A stretch of DNA of 64,000 nt. Source: Candidatus Borrelia undatumii. GTDB taxonomy: Bacteria > Spirochaetota > Spirochaetia > Borreliales > Borreliaceae. Positions 18,807-30,222 of the stretch are shown piece by piece (the first letter of the stretch is position 1; each line of letters starts with the position of its first letter). The position numbers and the translations under genes were made by a program. The stretch covers positions 62,001 through 126,000 of the forward strand of contig NZ_CP086555.2 of the NCBI RefSeq assembly GCF_020882015.2, written 5' to 3'. The notes under the pieces are model-generated. The model saw only the letters and a list, made by a program, of their open reading frames with translations, searched no databases and was not told the DNA's origin.

Positions 18807-20633
18807 TTATTTATTTTTTACTTTTCTAAAGGGCTTATAAGAATATCCATTCCATTCTTGACCCAAATGGTTTGAAAATTCAAGCATATTAAGTCTTACC
18901 CCATGAACAACAACGGACAACAAAGATAAAACTATATTTAAAATATGCCCAAACAGCATTACAATAATGCCACCTATTATAAGACCAATATTAGATGATT
19001 TTAATAAAGATGCAGACATGCTATTAAAACTATCAGAAATTGCAAGCCCAGCAAGCCCAACAGCAAAAAGCCTAATGTAGGATATTATGTCTGCAAATCC
19101 CGCTACAGTAGCCAAAAATTGTTCTATTACCCCCCCAAAGCTCCTTAACATACAAATAAAAAAGTTCGAACCATCTTGCTTCCCAAAAATAAATACAAGG
19201 GCAACTCCAACACATATCATATTTAAAACACCACTCCCCATAGGAAAGCTATCTTCGCCAAGTATCAAATTGAGAACCAAATAATAAAGCCCAAAAATCC
19301 CAACAAGCCAACCAATTTGTGAAATTGCATGTATATGAGGTCTTTCTTTTATCTGTCGAATAAAATTCCATATATGAGCCATCGATATCTGTAAAAGACC
19401 TATTGTAAAACATATAAACATAATATTCTGCATACCACTTTTGCCTGTCAAATACTCAAGTCGAAAAGACTTCAAGACAGGAAATAATTCAAGAACAAAA
19501 GGATCACTACCAAACCAAGTACCAGTCATCGACCCATAAATAATCGATGATGTACTCAGATAAAATATCAAAGCATGTACGGATGTTAAAGGCTTTTTCT
19601 TTACAACATTACGTAAACTTAACACAATTCCTACTAACAAAAACAGCACACCATAGGCAGCATCACCAACTATCATCCCAAAAAATACAAAGAAAAATAA
19701 CATAAAAATAAAACTAACATCTCTCTCTTTATACCCAGGAATCGTATCTAAAACATCAAAAATAGGTTTAGCGAGCCTAGCCAGCCCTTTCCTTTTAACA
19801 TAAGTAGGTACAATATCTCCATCTGGATCTGCAAATAGCACCTCAAATTTATCCCCAGCCACATTTTTAAGCTCCTCTTGTTTATCTTCCGGAATAAACC
19901 CCGTAATATATACAAAGTCATCCCCCTCCACCCTCATGTCAGCTATAACCTGCTCAAATTCAACAACCTGACTATATTCCCTTATCTCATCTCCCAAAAC
20001 ATCCTTATATTTATTAAAAAGAGACAATTGAGTTAATTTTTGTTCCAAAATTTCATCAATAATCTTTAACTTATTCTCAACCAGGGTAAGATCAAGATCA
20101 AATTTATATTCCTCTGCAGTCTCTATTGTTTGCACAGAATCATTAATGGCTACAAAATAAGCAGTGCCTTTTACACTATTAATAAGGGCAACCTTAACCT
20201 CAGAGGACAACAATAACTTCCTATACTCACTAATCTGAGTTTTAAAAAATTGTGCATAAACACCTCTATCCCTCAACTCATTTACCAAATCAAGAGAAAA
20301 ATGACCCCAAGGGGACACCATGTTCTTCTTATGTAATAATCCCTGTCTCGTATCCTTAAGATCCTTAATCTCAGTGCCCAAATTAACTATATTTTTTGCA
20401 ACATCCAAAAAATTCTCACTTGAAGATTTCAAAGTTTTTACCTCGTAATCATCCTCAAGCAAAGATAAAGCCTGAACCAAAATCCCCCTGGTTTCAATAA
20501 CTTCTTCCAAAGGCTTTGAAATTTTGTTATAAAAATCAACATGAACAACTCCCACCTCTCTTAACGCTTCAACAGCCTCTCTTTTATATCTCAACAAGGT
20601 TAAAAGCAAAACCCTTTTCATTCTTACAATCAT
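18807..20633 (-). CDS. atpI: V/A-type ATPase subunit I (membrane stator)
   Basis: 608 residues. The N-terminal half (1-300) is a soluble alpha/beta and coiled-coil arm. The C-terminal half has seven or eight transmembrane helices (from about 310 on), including the segment ADIISYIRLFAVGLAG with the conserved ion-path Arg. This is the a-subunit equivalent that holds the half-channels. The start ATG 20633 follows GGGGATGA. The frame is open 11 codons further up, but those lie inside the previous gene's end. Neighbours are atpD and atpK. Confidence 0.92.
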   Translation of the reverse strand: MIVRMKRVLLLTLLRYKREAVEALREVGVVHVDFYNKISKPLEEVIETRGILVQALSLLEDDYEVKTLKSSSENFLDVAKNIVNLGTEIKDLKDTRQGLLHKKNMVSPWGHFSLDLVNELRDRGVYAQFFKTQISEYRKLLLSSEVKVALINSVKGTAYFVAINDSVQTIETAEEYKFDLDLTLVENKLKIIDEILEQKLTQLSLFNKYKDVLGDEIREYSQVVEFEQVIADMRVEGDDFVYITGFIPEDKQEELKNVAGDKFEVLFADPDGDIVPTYVKRKGLARLAKPIFDVLDTIPGYKERDVSFIFMLFFFVFFGMIVGDAAYGVLFLLVGIVLSLRNVVKKKPLTSVHALIFYLSTSSIIYGSMTGTWFGSDPFVLELFPVLKSFRLEYLTGKSGMQNIMFICFTIGLLQISMAHIWNFIRQIKERPHIHAISQIGWLVGIFGLYYLVLNLILGEDSFPMGSGVLNMICVGVALVFIFGKQDGSNFFICMLRSFGGVIEQFLATVAGFADIISYIRLFAVGLAGLAISDSFNSMSASLLKSSNIGLIIGGIIVMLFGHILNIVLSLLSVVVHGVRLNMLEFSNHLGQEWNGYSYKPFRKVKNK

Positions 20634-20649
20634 AAAATCATCCCCATCC

Positions 20650-21246
20650 CTATCTACCATCAACAAAACTAGCCTTAGCCATCTTCCCTCTTACAACAGC
20701 TGCCGTTTGCTGGTCTCCAAGATAAACATTAATCTTCTTTATATTAATTTTAGTAACAGGTATCATAACCTTCTCAAATAAATTTACCCTCTGGGAAGTA
20801 GTGTTAAACTCTGCCTCTAACAAACTAACCTGCTCACCTAAAGTCTCAAGCTCTGCATCTATCTGAATCACACTCTTAATAACTTCTATTCCCCTATCTA
20901 CCCAATAAGGAGTCAACAAAAGGTCATGTCTAACATCTTCATACTCGATAGCACTAAAAACAGGAATAGCAATACCCGCAATATTTGCTGAACCCCTAAC
21001 TACTCTCTTAATCTGAATCCAATCTTGAAAAGGAAATCCTTCCCCAAACAAAGAAACCCAAGAACCAATACTCTCCCTTATCCTATCCTTTTCAAGCTCC
21101 ATCTCCCGCCTTAAAGCCTTGACCTTCCTAATTTCCAAATGAAGCTGTTGCTTCTTAAGCTGCAATGTGGGCAAGTACCTATTAAACATCTTAAGACTAT
21201 CCCTTTGCCTTTTAAGCTCATTTTTGGTTAACTTAACTTTGGCCAT
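20650..21246 (-). CDS. atpD: V/A-type ATPase subunit D (central stalk)
   Basis: 198 residues, nearly all helical, with long N- and C-terminal coiled-coil helices (LTKNELKRQRDSLKMFNRYLP at the start) characteristic of the rotating shaft subunit that couples the A3B3 head to the K ring. ATG is four bases after the atpB stop, so translation is coupled. No separate subunit F gene is visible next to it, which is unusual compared with archaeal and Enterococcus operons. Confidence 0.92.
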   Translation of the reverse strand: MAKVKLTKNELKRQRDSLKMFNRYLPTLQLKKQQLHLEIRKVKALRREMELEKDRIRESIGSWVSLFGEGFPFQDWIQIKRVVRGSANIAGIAIPVFSAIEYEDVRHDLLLTPYWVDRGIEVIKSVIQIDAELETLGEQVSLLEAEFNTTSQRVNLFEKVMIPVTKINIKKINVYLGDQQTAAVVRGKMAKASFVDGR

Positions 21247-21250
21247 TCTA

Positions 21251-22549
21251 TTACCCTTTTTTGGGCCAATACTTTTCTACAAGCTCTGTCTTAATTCCAG
21301 TTTCCTTCGGTTCAAAACAACTAGAAAGTATCTCCCACCCCAAATCCAAAGCTTCCTCTAAAGGGATATTAACAGACAAATCCATCAGTCTGCTCTCAAA
21401 CATATCGCTATACTTAAGTAGCTTTTCATCCCACTCCGTCATATTAAATCCCATAGCTTTTTTCTCTATAGACTCCCTTGAAGACGCATAAAGCTTAATC
21501 ATTGAATCCATGATTATTCTATGATCATCTCTTGTTTTCCCATTGACCATCTGTTTAAGTCTTGAAAGAGACCCAAAAGGTTCAATCCTTCCCCCCCTCA
21601 AATAATACTGCCCCTCGGTAATATAGCCCGTATTATCAGGCACCGGATGGGTAACATCATCTCCAGGCATAGTGGTAACTGCAAGCACAGTAATAGACCC
21701 AGCTCCCTCAAAATCAATGGCCTTCTCGTATCGAGATGCAAGCTGTGAGTACAAATCACCAGGATAACCTCTATTAGAAGGTACCTGTTCCATAGTAATA
21801 GCAATTTCTTTCATAGCGTCAGCAAAATTAGTCATATCAGTCAATAGTACTAAAACCTTTTTCCCCTGAAGGGCGAATCTCTCAGCAACAGCAAGAGAAA
21901 TATCAGGAACCGTTAAAGATTCAACGACAGAATCATTGGCCATATGAACAAAAAATATGGTTCTACCCAAAGCACCTCCCTTTTCAAGAGAATCTTTAAA
22001 AGTTAGATAATCATCATTTTTAAGTCCCATCCCTCCAAGAACAATCAAATCAACTTCTGCCTGAAGAGCTATTCTTAAAAGCAACTCATTATAAGGCTCC
22101 CCAGAAACAGAAAATATCGGCAACTTCTGTGACTCAACAAGAGTATTAAACACATCTATCATTGGAAGACCCGTTCGTATCATATTCCTTGGGATAATTC
22201 GCTTCGCAGGATTGGCAGAGGGCCCTCCAATTTCAATTAAATTATCTTCAAGACTAGGTCCTCCATCTTTTGGATTCCCAGCTCCATCAAAAACCCTGCC
22301 AAGTAAATTCTCAGAAAATGCAACCCTCATTGGATGACCTAAAAACTTAATCTGATCCGAAGTCGAAACGCCCCTTGTCCCATTGTAGACCTGAAGAGAA
22401 ACCTTATCCCTATCCAACTTAATAACCTCTGCTAAAGAACTCATATCCCTCGCTTTCACAATGGCAAGCTCCCCATACTTAACATCACGTGCCGTGACAG
22501 TTATCACATTCCCTACAATAGATTCTATCTTACTGTATATCCTCTTCAT
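21251..22549 (-). CDS. atpB: V/A-type ATPase subunit B
   Basis: The non-catalytic head subunit, 432 residues. It has the three-domain plan of ATPase beta-barrel, nucleotide-binding fold and helical end. The P-loop is replaced by [14 protein letters not shown], as expected for subunit B, which does not hydrolyse [19 protein letters not shown] and the Arg-containing region near the A/B interface are conserved. It overlaps atpA by 20 bases. Confidence 0.95.
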   Translation of the reverse strand: MKRIYSKIESIVGNVITVTARDVKYGELAIVKARDMSSLAEVIKLDRDKVSLQVYNGTRGVSTSDQIKFLGHPMRVAFSENLLGRVFDGAGNPKDGGPSLEDNLIEIGGPSANPAKRIIPRNMIRTGLPMIDVFNTLVESQKLPIFSVSGEPYNELLLRIALQAEVDLIVLGGMGLKNDDYLTFKDSLEKGGALGRTIFFVHMANDSVVESLTVPDISLAVAERFALQGKKVLVLLTDMTNFADAMKEIAITMEQVPSNRGYPGDLYSQLASRYEKAIDFEGAGSITVLAVTTMPGDDVTHPVPDNTGYITEGQYYLRGGRIEPFGSLSRLKQMVNGKTRDDHRIIMDSMIKLYASSRESIEKKAMGFNMTEWDEKLLKYSDMFESRLMDLSVNIPLEEALDLGWEILSSCFEPKETGIKTELVEKYWPKKG

Positions 22550-24290
22550 TTCCGATACCTCTAAAACTTAATTTCCTAGAATTTATTAAATCCTTTAAAG
22601 CAAGCTCTAATCTATTAAACTTTTCGTCTTTAAAAGGGACAAGATTCATATCTAAAATATTCTGCCTTAACTCATTAATAAAATTCCTCGCCTCCAACTT
22701 ATTTTCAAATTTAAAATTTGATTTCAAAATATGATAAATTATATCGAACATATGATTTTGACGATCAGGACCCACCGCTGCATCAACACTATCAAAAGAA
22801 TTTTGCTGCAAGTAGCAAGCATCCAAAAGTTCCGCCTTCAAATAAACCAAAAAATCATCATTACTTGTTCCCTCTTCACCGACCACCTTCATCATCTGAT
22901 TCACCTCATTTCCTCTTGATAAAAAGGCTCTTGCATATTCTGTCTTCCCCGCATCAACAACTCCCCCATATTTACTCCAAGACTCAAGAGGACTGATAGC
23001 TGGAAATTTTCTAGCATCCGATCTCTCTCTTGTAAGACCATGAAATGCCCCCACAACCTTCAAAGTTGCCTGAGTCACAGGCTCTTCAAAATTACCCCCA
23101 GCAGGACTCACAGACCCACCCACAGTCACAGAACCAACGCTACCGTCCCTTAAAACAACAATCCCTGCTCTCTCGTAAAACGATGCAATAACAGATTCAA
23201 GATAAGCGGGAAACGCCTCCTCGCCTGGAATCTCTTCAAGACGACCAGACATCTCTCTCATGGCCTGAGCCCACCTTGAAGTCGAATCGGCCAATAAAAG
23301 AACATCAAGCCCCATCTGTCTATAATACTCACCAATAGTAATGGCCGTATAAACCGAGGCCTCTCTGGCAGCAACTGGCATAGAGGATGTGTTGCAAATA
23401 ATACATGTTCTCTCCATTAATGACTTGCCTGTCCTTGGATCTGTAAGCTCAGGAAACTCCTTAAGAGTCTCCACAACTTCCCCCGCCCTCTCTCCGCAGG
23501 CAGCAATAATTACAACGTCAACATCAGCATTACGACTTGTGACCTGCTGAAGAACTGTCTTTCCAGCACCAAAAGGCCCAGGAATACAAAATGTACCCCC
23601 CTTAGCAACTGGGAAAAATGTATCTATTATCCTTGTTTGAGTAACCATTGGCTCACTAGGAATAATCTTCTCCTTATAGTTTGTAATAGGAATTTTAACG
23701 GGCCAATGAAATGACATAGTTATAACATTCCTATCCCCAACATCGTTTTCAATAACCGCGATTTTGTCGTCTATGGTGTAACTGCCCTCACCAACAATCT
23801 CAACAATAGCGTAGGAATCCCTTCTATCAAATGGAACCATTATCTGATGATTAACCGTACCCTCAACAACAAATCCAAGATAATCCCCCGCAGTAACAGT
23901 GTCCCCAACTCTTGCAGTTGCTTTGAAATTCCATTTTTTTTTCTTATCAAGAGCCCTTAAATACAAACCTCTTTCTAAAAAAAATCCACATTGCGCAGCG
24001 AGCTCAGGCAAAGGATTCTGAAGCCCATCGTAAACCTGAGTTAAAAGCCCAGGACCAAGCTCAACTGTTAAAAGATTATTTGTAAACTCAATACCATCTC
24101 CAACAGAAATTCCCCTAGTAATCTCAAAAACCTGAGCATCAGCTTCTCCATCCCTAATACGAATTATCTCTGCCTTCAAACTCTTCCCAACACTCTTAAC
24201 AAAAACAACCTCATTCATGGCAACAGTACCAACAACCTCAATAGTAATCAAATTCCCATTCACACCTACTACTTTTCCTTTAGTTTCCAT
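22530..24290 (-). CDS. atpA: V/A-type ATPase catalytic subunit A
   Basis: 586 residues. Catalytic head subunit with Walker [13 protein letters not shown] (about 229-240), the non-homologous insertion specific to V/A-type A subunits (about 110-190), Walker [14 protein letters not shown] and the GERAGEV motif. It splits or makes ATP in the A3B3 hexamer. The start chosen is ATG 24290 behind GAGGA; a TTG codon precedes it. In a fermentative organism the complex most likely works as an ATP-driven ion pump, though that is inference. Confidence 0.95.
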   Translation of the reverse strand: METKGKVVGVNGNLITIEVVGTVAMNEVVFVKSVGKSLKAEIIRIRDGEADAQVFEITRGISVGDGIEFTNNLLTVELGPGLLTQVYDGLQNPLPELAAQCGFFLERGLYLRALDKKKKWNFKATARVGDTVTAGDYLGFVVEGTVNHQIMVPFDRRDSYAIVEIVGEGSYTIDDKIAVIENDVGDRNVITMSFHWPVKIPITNYKEKIIPSEPMVTQTRIIDTFFPVAKGGTFCIPGPFGAGKTVLQQVTSRNADVDVVIIAACGERAGEVVETLKEFPELTDPRTGKSLMERTCIICNTSSMPVAAREASVYTAITIGEYYRQMGLDVLLLADSTSRWAQAMREMSGRLEEIPGEEAFPAYLESVIASFYERAGIVVLRDGSVGSVTVGGSVSPAGGNFEEPVTQATLKVVGAFHGLTRERSDARKFPAISPLESWSKYGGVVDAGKTEYARAFLSRGNEVNQMMKVVGEEGTSNDDFLVYLKAELLDACYLQQNSFDSVDAAVGPDRQNHMFDIIYHILKSNFKFENKLEARNFINELRQNILDMNLVPFKDEKFNRLELALKDLINSRKLSFRGIGNEEDIQ

Positions 24291-24303
24291 CAAAATTCCT
24301 CTT

Positions 24304-24849
24304 CTAAAACTTTTTATTCATATCCATGCTTAATTTTTGACAAATGTCTACAAAATTCCTCTCGCCTACTTTTTCTACAAAAAGACTTCTCCTTGAGACT
24401 AACATTAATTTCAAAAAATAAACCACTAATTTTTCAAAATTAAACTCATTCCCCACCTCAAGATCTGTTAAGAATTGCCATTTCAACAGATCAAGCCCCA
24501 ATTCCACCTCAAAAGGGTTCTCCTTAAGACAAACAACTTTCAAAACGCCTAAAAAATAGTTTGAAAAGTAAGAGGATTCCAAATAAACATCTCTTGGAAA
24601 ACCCAACCGCTCGGCTCTAATATAAGCCAACGCGTACTTCATTTGTTCTTCAAAATCAAGAAAACAATCAATAACCCCCAAACTTCCTCTTAAAACACCT
24701 GTCTCCGTTAAGTTTTTTAAAAAAATGAAATCTTCTTGATCTAGAGCAATCTCAACGTTCTTAAAAAAATCCGACACGCTCCACACCTTCCCACTCCTTA
24801 TATCAAGATAAGGTAATGTCGATATCACATAATAATACGGACTCAGCAT
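24304..24849 (-). CDS. V-ATPase operon protein, DUF2764-like
   Basis: 181 residues, helical and without signal peptide. The N-terminus ([15 protein letters not shown], then a VSDFF segment) matches what I recall of DUF2764, a family found inside bacterial V-ATPase operons of Bacteroidetes, chlamydiae and spirochaetes between subunits E and A. These operons lack a recognisable subunit C, so this protein probably fills the C/d place linking stalk and membrane, but that is inference. It sits ten bases from both neighbours. Confidence 0.75.
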   Translation of the reverse strand: MLSPYYYVISTLPYLDIRSGKVWSVSDFFKNVEIALDQEDFIFLKNLTETGVLRGSLGVIDCFLDFEEQMKYALAYIRAERLGFPRDVYLESSYFSNYFLGVLKVVCLKENPFEVELGLDLLKWQFLTDLEVGNEFNFEKLVVYFLKLMLVSRRSLFVEKVGERNFVDICQKLSMDMNKKF

Positions 24850-24859
24850 ACACCCTTTC

Positions 24860-25456
24860 CTAAACCACTTTAATCAATTCTTTAAACCTTGGATTTAAAT
24901 ACTCAAAAAGAATGTCAGAAATAGTTTCTGATGTGAAATCATAATGAAGGCTACTACCCCTTTGCTGTATTTTAAATCCCTTACCTACTCCTCTAAAAGG
25001 CCTAATCTGGATACCTTCCTTAAGTTTTTCGCCTATTTCCGATCTTAAAAGAGACAACAAATCAGAAAGATCAGACTCATTAATCATAACATCTATCCCA
25101 TCACCCCCACTCCATCCATCCACAACCTTAACAATAAGCTTGCCCAAAAAACTATTATCACACTGCCTAGAAACAGAATCCCTTAATGCAGCATCAAAAA
25201 GAGACTTGATGCCTTTCTCAGTACCAATAATCAAATCCCTGACCGCCTGACGAGATGCCTCAAGAGCATGCCTCCTATAATCACTAATCTCCCTTTCCGC
25301 CCTTATCCTCAACTCCCTAGCATCACTCTCAGCCTTCAAGATAATAGCCTCCGATTCCTTCTTCGCCTTACCCACAATCTCACCAGCCAGCCTATCAGCT
25401 TCCTCAAACCCATCCTTCTTAATCCTACCTATTAAATCTTTAACTTCAAATTGCAC
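24860..25456 (-). CDS. atpE: V/A-type ATPase subunit E (peripheral stalk)
   Basis: 198 residues from GTG 25456 (GAGGAG five bases upstream; another GTG lies two codons earlier). The first 90 residues form a charged helix rich in Ala, Glu and Arg ([15 protein letters not shown] and on), as in the peripheral stalk coiled coil. The C-terminal half is the globular cap that contacts the head. It is the first gene of the ATPase operon. Its usual partner, subunit G/H, is not visible here. Confidence 0.88.
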   Translation of the reverse strand: MQFEVKDLIGRIKKDGFEEADRLAGEIVGKAKKESEAIILKAESDARELRIRAEREISDYRRHALEASRQAVRDLIIGTEKGIKSLFDAALRDSVSRQCDNSFLGKLIVKVVDGWSGGDGIDVMINESDLSDLLSLLRSEIGEKLKEGIQIRPFRGVGKGFKIQQRGSSLHYDFTSETISDILFEYLNPRFKELIKVV

Positions 25457-25544
25457 GAGCACTCCTCACGTAAACACAAAATAATTCAAAACATTCAATA
25501 AACAAAAAATAGAGAAATTAACATCAATAAATTTCAATAGTAAA

Positions 25545-25573
25545 ATACTATTACTAATACTTAAAATATTCAA
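25545..25573 (-). promoter_or_regulatory. Probable V-ATPase operon promoter with overlapping inverted repeat
   Basis: Minus strand TTGAAT (25573-25568), 17-base spacer, TAGTAT (25550-25545). The -10 lies inside a perfect inverted repeat, AATAGTA-AAA-TACTATT at 25536-25552, which could be an operator. The site is about 90 bases before atpE. In such AT-rich DNA both could be chance. Confidence 0.4.
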
Positions 25574-25679
25574 GCTATCTAACGCATATTAAGTATATGC
25601 CAAAATTAAATTTTTAAAATAAATACGGTTTTAATTGTTTTGATTCCTTTTAAACTCAACCGTTAATAAATTAAAAAAA

Positions 25680-26072
25680 TTAATTACTAAAAAAATCTCC
25701 AACAATTTTGTACACATTAACATCATGCACTATGAAAAGTTTTTTCCCCGGAAATTTTTCTCTCAACTTCTCTCCAAAGATTTTAACGCCCTTCTCTGTC
25801 ACTTTTCTACTAAACTCCATATCAACTACGTCAAGAGTTATTATCTCAATTATGATCAAATAGCCCCTTCCATAGCTGGAACCATACCCAGAAGTAAAAG
25901 ACGTAGTCACACGAAAAAGCCCATCTAAAGTGCCATTAGCTGCTTTTCCCCTAGAAGGTCTGCTTGGATGCACCTCATAAACACCACCAAACTCATCTTC
26001 AAGAACAGAATCAACATCAAGACATATGTTAAACAGTATATTCTCAAGCTCTTCAAACCTAGATATGCCCAT
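25680..26072 (-). CDS. Small conserved protein of unknown function
   Basis: 130 residues, no signal peptide or membrane segment. The central stretch is rich in Gly, Ser and Tyr (TSFTSGYGSSYGRGY), followed by a hydrophobic beta strand (LIIIEIITLD) and a basic helix. ATG directly follows the mutS2 stop, so it is translated by coupling. I cannot assign a family. The 217 bases after it (to the V-ATPase operon) contain only promoter-like elements. Confidence 0.65.
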   Translation of the reverse strand: MGISRFEELENILFNICLDVDSVLEDEFGGVYEVHPSRPSRGKAANGTLDGLFRVTTSFTSGYGSSYGRGYLIIIEIITLDVVDMEFSRKVTEKGVKIFGEKLREKFPGKKLFIVHDVNVYKIVGDFFSN

Positions 26073-28412
26073 TTAAATCTCTACTATTGTCTTCCCAGCT
26101 CCTCCATCATTAGGATGAGAAAAATAATACCTCTTAACAAACTTTAAGCCCTTCAAAAATTCATGAACGCCAGCCATAAGAAGACCCTCCCCTTTGCCAT
26201 GAATTATTTCAAATTTACCAATATTACTTAACAACATGTTATCTATTTTTTTACTCAAAAAATCTATAGCCTCAACTACTCTCATTCCTCTAATATCAAT
26301 AGTAATCCCCAATAAATTATCATCTTGATTATGAAAAGAAAAGCTAAAGTCTCTTTTTGAAGTACCACTAACTTCTTTTTTGATTAATATTTTTTCTAAA
26401 TTGGAAGACAAAACGGTAATATTGAAGGCACCCGTATTTACAATAAATCCTTTTTTGGTGACACCCACTATTTCTCCTAAAACACTTGGATTGAATACCC
26501 GAACTTTATCGCCCACTTTAAATTGAGCATCACTAGCAAGTTCTTTAGCAAGAAGTTCAACTTTGGAGGTCTTATTCGATATTCTATCTGAAACATTACA
26601 GATAAACTCTTTATTCTTATTCAGATCAACCCTTCCTTCTTTTATTTCTCTAACCAAATTTTCTAAAGTTCTCCTTGAATAATTTAAAAACTCCTTCTGT
26701 TCAGTTATAAGTTTTTCTTCTATGTTTTTTTCCTTAAGAATAATTTTTTCCTGTAAGTTATTAATTTCTATCTCTTTAAGCTCAATAAGCTTAAGCTTAT
26801 TTTTCAATTCTTCTTCAAGCGTATATATTTCCTTCTCTCTTTCAATCAGCCTTTCAAGTATTCTATTCACTTCTGTCTTGCCAGATGAGTAAATCTCTTG
26901 TGCTCTCAGTATGATGTCAGAATGAATGGAAGAATTGCTTGCCACACTGAAAGCAAAACTTTCCCCTGGAAGAGAAAATACCAAATTATAATTAGGTTCC
27001 ATTCTTTCTAAATTCATCTGCATAGATGCATTAATAATGCCTTCATTAGTGTAGGCAAAATACTTAAGGGCATTATAATGGGTAGATACAATTACATGAC
27101 AGTTAATTTTGATTAAATATTCAAGGATAGCTATAGCTAATGCCTGCCCTTGCTCAATATCTGTCCCAGAACAAAACTCATCAAACACTAAAAGACTATT
27201 TATTGTTGCTTTCCTTAAAATACAAGAAATATTACTCATATGACTTGAAAAAGTTGAAAGCGAATTTTCAATTGATTGATCATCTCCAATATCAATGAAA
27301 ATATTATCGAAAATCTTAAAAGTACTAGACTCATCAACCGGAACAGGTACTCCAAATTGAAACATAGCGCTCAATAGGGCAACGGTTTTCAAAGTTGCCG
27401 TCTTTCCACCAGCATTAGGTCCCGTAATAACCACAACTTTGCTCTCTGAGGGACAAAAACTTATCTCTTTCGCGTTCCGTATTAAAGGATGACGAGCGTT
27501 TAATATGTTAAGCCCAGCTCCAACATTGGGGAATACTCCTCGGGTCTTAATCCCATAAATTGCCCTAGCTTTAAGAGAGTCATAATACAAAAATTTATTA
27601 TAAAGCTCTTTCAAAATAACAATTTGTTTACGAATTTCATCTGAAAGCTCATGAAGTATTCTCAAAGTTACACGATTCTTTTCTAATCTTAAAAATCCTA
27701 ATCTACTATTCTCGTTGCCTATTTCATTTGGTTCAACATAAAATGTTTCACCAGAGGATGAAACAGATATCACATTCCCCCTAATTTTATTTTTAAAACT
27801 AGATTTAAGTGCAACAGTGTACTTATCTGATTTATAACAAACAAGAGTCGACGTTAAATATTCTGAATTTAACCCTATTATTTTCTTCATCTGCTTTTCA
27901 ATTTTTTTATCTAAATTTTTAATCTCAAAATCAATCTCATCATAATCTTTATCAACTCCCCTCTTTATCTTAAGTTCATCAGTATCAATATATCCAGATA
28001 AAACTTCTAGCAACTGCTTAAGGCTTGATTCTAGAAACAATAAATCTTTCAAACTTTTAATTTCATCTTTAGCTTTAAATTCATTTCTATCTAGGAAAAA
28101 ATTTATTCTTAAAACTTCTTGAAGGAAAAAAATAACATTGCTAATTTCTTCAATAGAGACTCTTGAATTTTCCTTAAGAAGCAACTCAATAGAATCGCTT
28201 ATACTTTCTAGATAAGAATTTGGATATTCATCGTAAACTTCAACGAAATTTCTAATCAATTTAACAAAAAAACATAGTTTATTAAGCTCTTCCTCATTTT
28301 TCAGCATTTTCTGGCTGTTTAAAAGATTAACGGTGTCTGAAATAACCACGTAGGAGGAAACTGAGGATAGTATTTGATAAAAATTAATTTTTTCCAAATA
28401 TTTACCTTGCAT
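26073..28412 (-). CDS. mutS2: MutS2 (Smr-domain MutS paralogue)
   Basis: 779 residues. It has the MutS core and lever without mismatch-binding domain I, an ABC-type ATPase with Walker [13 protein letters not shown] (about 330-341), the Walker B region [12 protein letters not shown], a long coiled coil (510-600), a KOW-like region and a C-terminal Smr domain (HPNDGG, IHGKGEG). Known roles of the family are suppression of recombination and ribosome-collision rescue. The start is ATG 28412, behind AGGAGA; an ATG at 28436 lies inside rsgA without a ribosome site. Confidence 0.93.
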   Translation of the reverse strand: MQGKYLEKINFYQILSSVSSYVVISDTVNLLNSQKMLKNEEELNKLCFFVKLIRNFVEVYDEYPNSYLESISDSIELLLKENSRVSIEEISNVIFFLQEVLRINFFLDRNEFKAKDEIKSLKDLLFLESSLKQLLEVLSGYIDTDELKIKRGVDKDYDEIDFEIKNLDKKIEKQMKKIIGLNSEYLTSTLVCYKSDKYTVALKSSFKNKIRGNVISVSSSGETFYVEPNEIGNENSRLGFLRLEKNRVTLRILHELSDEIRKQIVILKELYNKFLYYDSLKARAIYGIKTRGVFPNVGAGLNILNARHPLIRNAKEISFCPSESKVVVITGPNAGGKTATLKTVALLSAMFQFGVPVPVDESSTFKIFDNIFIDIGDDQSIENSLSTFSSHMSNISCILRKATINSLLVFDEFCSGTDIEQGQALAIAILEYLIKINCHVIVSTHYNALKYFAYTNEGIINASMQMNLERMEPNYNLVFSLPGESFAFSVASNSSIHSDIILRAQEIYSSGKTEVNRILERLIEREKEIYTLEEELKNKLKLIELKEIEINNLQEKIILKEKNIEEKLITEQKEFLNYSRRTLENLVREIKEGRVDLNKNKEFICNVSDRISNKTSKVELLAKELASDAQFKVGDKVRVFNPSVLGEIVGVTKKGFIVNTGAFNITVLSSNLEKILIKKEVSGTSKRDFSFSFHNQDDNLLGITIDIRGMRVVEAIDFLSKKIDNMLLSNIGKFEIIHGKGEGLLMAGVHEFLKGLKFVKRYYFSHPNDGGAGKTIVEI

Positions 28413-29325
28413 AGCTTTTATATCTCCTAAGCTCATCTAAAATTTTTAAGTAGCTTTTATATCTAGCTTCTGAAACTTTCAGTCCAATTTGGCTCATTAC
28501 AAAGCAATTTGGCTCATTTGTATGCAGGCAAGAACTAAACCGACATAAATCATTTAAATCCCTAAACTCTTTAAAAAAATGCTTAAGTTTTAAGTAGTCC
28601 AGGGTTTCAATCCCAAACTCTTTAATACCCGGAGTATCCATTACCACTCCACCCTCTGAATGGAAAGCCACAGCATAAACCGTAGTATGCTTTCCTCTCG
28701 CATATTTATGAGATATTTCCTTTACAGTCTGTGCCGCATTTAAATCAACCAAATTTATAAGTGAAGACTTCCCCACTCCAGATTGTCCAATAAAAGAAGT
28801 CCTTGAGTTTTTAACAATTGATCTTAACTCTTCAATGCCCTGTAAAGTAATGGCGGAAGTTTGAACAACCCTATAGCCTAAATCTTCATAAATTCTAATC
28901 AAAGCTTCAACTCTACTAGTTAAACCCTGGTCAACTTTATTCAGCAAAATAATCGGAGTAATCCCTTGATCCTCAGCAACTATTAATATCCTGTCAATAA
29001 ATGAATTTTTTATCTCAGGGAGGCTTGCAGAACTAACAATTAAAACGTTATCAACGTTTGAGACAATAACTTGTCTAAGATCAGCCTTTCCGTTATAACG
29101 CCAAAAAATATTCCTACGTTCCAATCTTTCCCTAATGTAGACCCTACATTCATCATAAATATCTCCTATCACAAAATCCCCAGGAACCAAAGGGCTGTAT
29201 TCTTTATTTTGAATATTTAAAATCTTACCCTTAATAACACCTTCATAAATCAAATTGGCGCCAGCTTCAATGATAGAATAAATATTATTAACACCCCAAA
29301 GCACTTCAAATGTGAGATCATTCAA
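28402..29325 (-). CDS. rsgA: Ribosome small subunit-dependent GTPase RsgA
   Basis: 307 residues with the circularly permuted GTPase order: OB domain, G4 LNKVDQG, G1 [14 protein letters not shown]3 DTPGIKEF, then a zinc motif ([14 protein letters not shown]). RsgA checks late 30S maturation. The start is TTG (29325), overlapping the murI stop as TTGA, with AAAGGGA upstream. It overlaps mutS2 by 11 bases at its end, so murI-rsgA-mutS2 are one transcript. Confidence 0.94.
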   Translation of the reverse strand: MNDLTFEVLWGVNNIYSIIEAGANLIYEGVIKGKILNIQNKEYSPLVPGDFVIGDIYDECRVYIRERLERRNIFWRYNGKADLRQVIVSNVDNVLIVSSASLPEIKNSFIDRILIVAEDQGITPIILLNKVDQGLTSRVEALIRIYEDLGYRVVQTSAITLQGIEELRSIVKNSRTSFIGQSGVGKSSLINLVDLNAAQTVKEISHKYARGKHTTVYAVAFHSEGGVVMDTPGIKEFGIETLDYLKLKHFFKEFRDLNDLCRFSSCLHTNEPNCFVMSQIGLKVSEARYKSYLKILDELRRYKSYAR

Positions 29326-30092
29326 TAAATTATCCCTTTAAATTTAAGCCCATATTTTTCACAAAAATCCTTATAAAAATACAAATTTTCATCTTTTGTT
29401 AAGTAAAATGAATTCGTAAAACCACCAATACTGCCATTCTTTACAGCCCTAGCGAGCTCATCTGCCACAAATGCACGGTTTTCATAGACAGGAATTCCTA
29501 AAAAATTTTCAATTATATCCTTGATATGCAAATAATGAGTACAACCCAAAAAAACTACATCTCGTTTGCTAGCTTCAACCTCTAATTTTAAGGATTCTAA
29601 ACATCTAAATGCATCCTCCCTAAACTTATCCCCATACTCTACAAAATTTATAAGCTCTCTAGCAGACTTTAAAACCAAATCGCCATGTAGCCCTTTTTCA
29701 TTCTGAACAAATTCGCTATTAATAGTAGTATCGGTTGCTATTAGAATAACCTTTTTAGATGCCAGTTTTCTTATTGAACTAATTGAAGGCAAGGTATATA
29801 TTATGGGAAAATTACACTCCAACTCACCATATGTAATAACAGACGCTGTATTGCACGCAAAAACCAATGAAGAAATATTACAAATTTTTTTCACTTTAAA
29901 AATCAGTTCTAAAATCTCCTTTAAAAGAAACTCTTTATTTTTCTCCCCGTAAGGAAAATTCTTATTATCCGCAATATAAAGATAGCTGCCTCCTCCAAAA
30001 CGCCTATTTATATAATCAAAATAAGAGAGCCCACCAACCCCTGAATCAAAAATCACTACCACATCTTTTAAACTGTTCATAGCCTCATTCAA
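29322..30092 (-). CDS. murI: Glutamate racemase
   Basis: 256 residues. Makes D-glutamate for peptidoglycan. Both catalytic cysteines are visible, in FACNTAS (N-terminal half) and GCTHY (C-terminal half), along with the substrate loop [11 protein letters not shown] second ATG four codons down (30080) is an alternative start. It is divergent from asnS, with 130 bases between that hold AT-rich promoter-like DNA. Confidence 0.93.
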   Translation of the reverse strand: MNEAMNSLKDVVVIFDSGVGGLSYFDYINRRFGGGSYLYIADNKNFPYGEKNKEFLLKEILELIFKVKKICNISSLVFACNTASVITYGELECNFPIIYTLPSISSIRKLASKKVILIATDTTINSEFVQNEKGLHGDLVLKSARELINFVEYGDKFREDAFRCLESLKLEVEASKRDVVFLGCTHYLHIKDIIENFLGIPVYENRAFVADELARAVKNGSIGGFTNSFYLTKDENLYFYKDFCEKYGLKFKGIIY

Positions 30093-30222
30093 ATTTCAGT
30101 ATGGATACTTTATTTCTTTAAACAACTTCAACAGCATTTGAAGCACTACACACTACCACATGCTAAAACTATTACACGTTTAATATATAATAATTATAAA
30201 TCAAGTTGTATTAAGAGGAAAT

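Noticed and set aside
21251-22549. Missing P-loop in V-ATPase subunit B
   Set aside because: This is normal for the non-catalytic B subunit.
25463-25679. Several short inverted repeats between the mutS2-side small gene and the V-ATPase operon, first considered as a small RNA or terminator
   Set aside because: Stems are short and AT-only, and no T-run follows a GC-containing stem. Only the promoter-like pair was kept.
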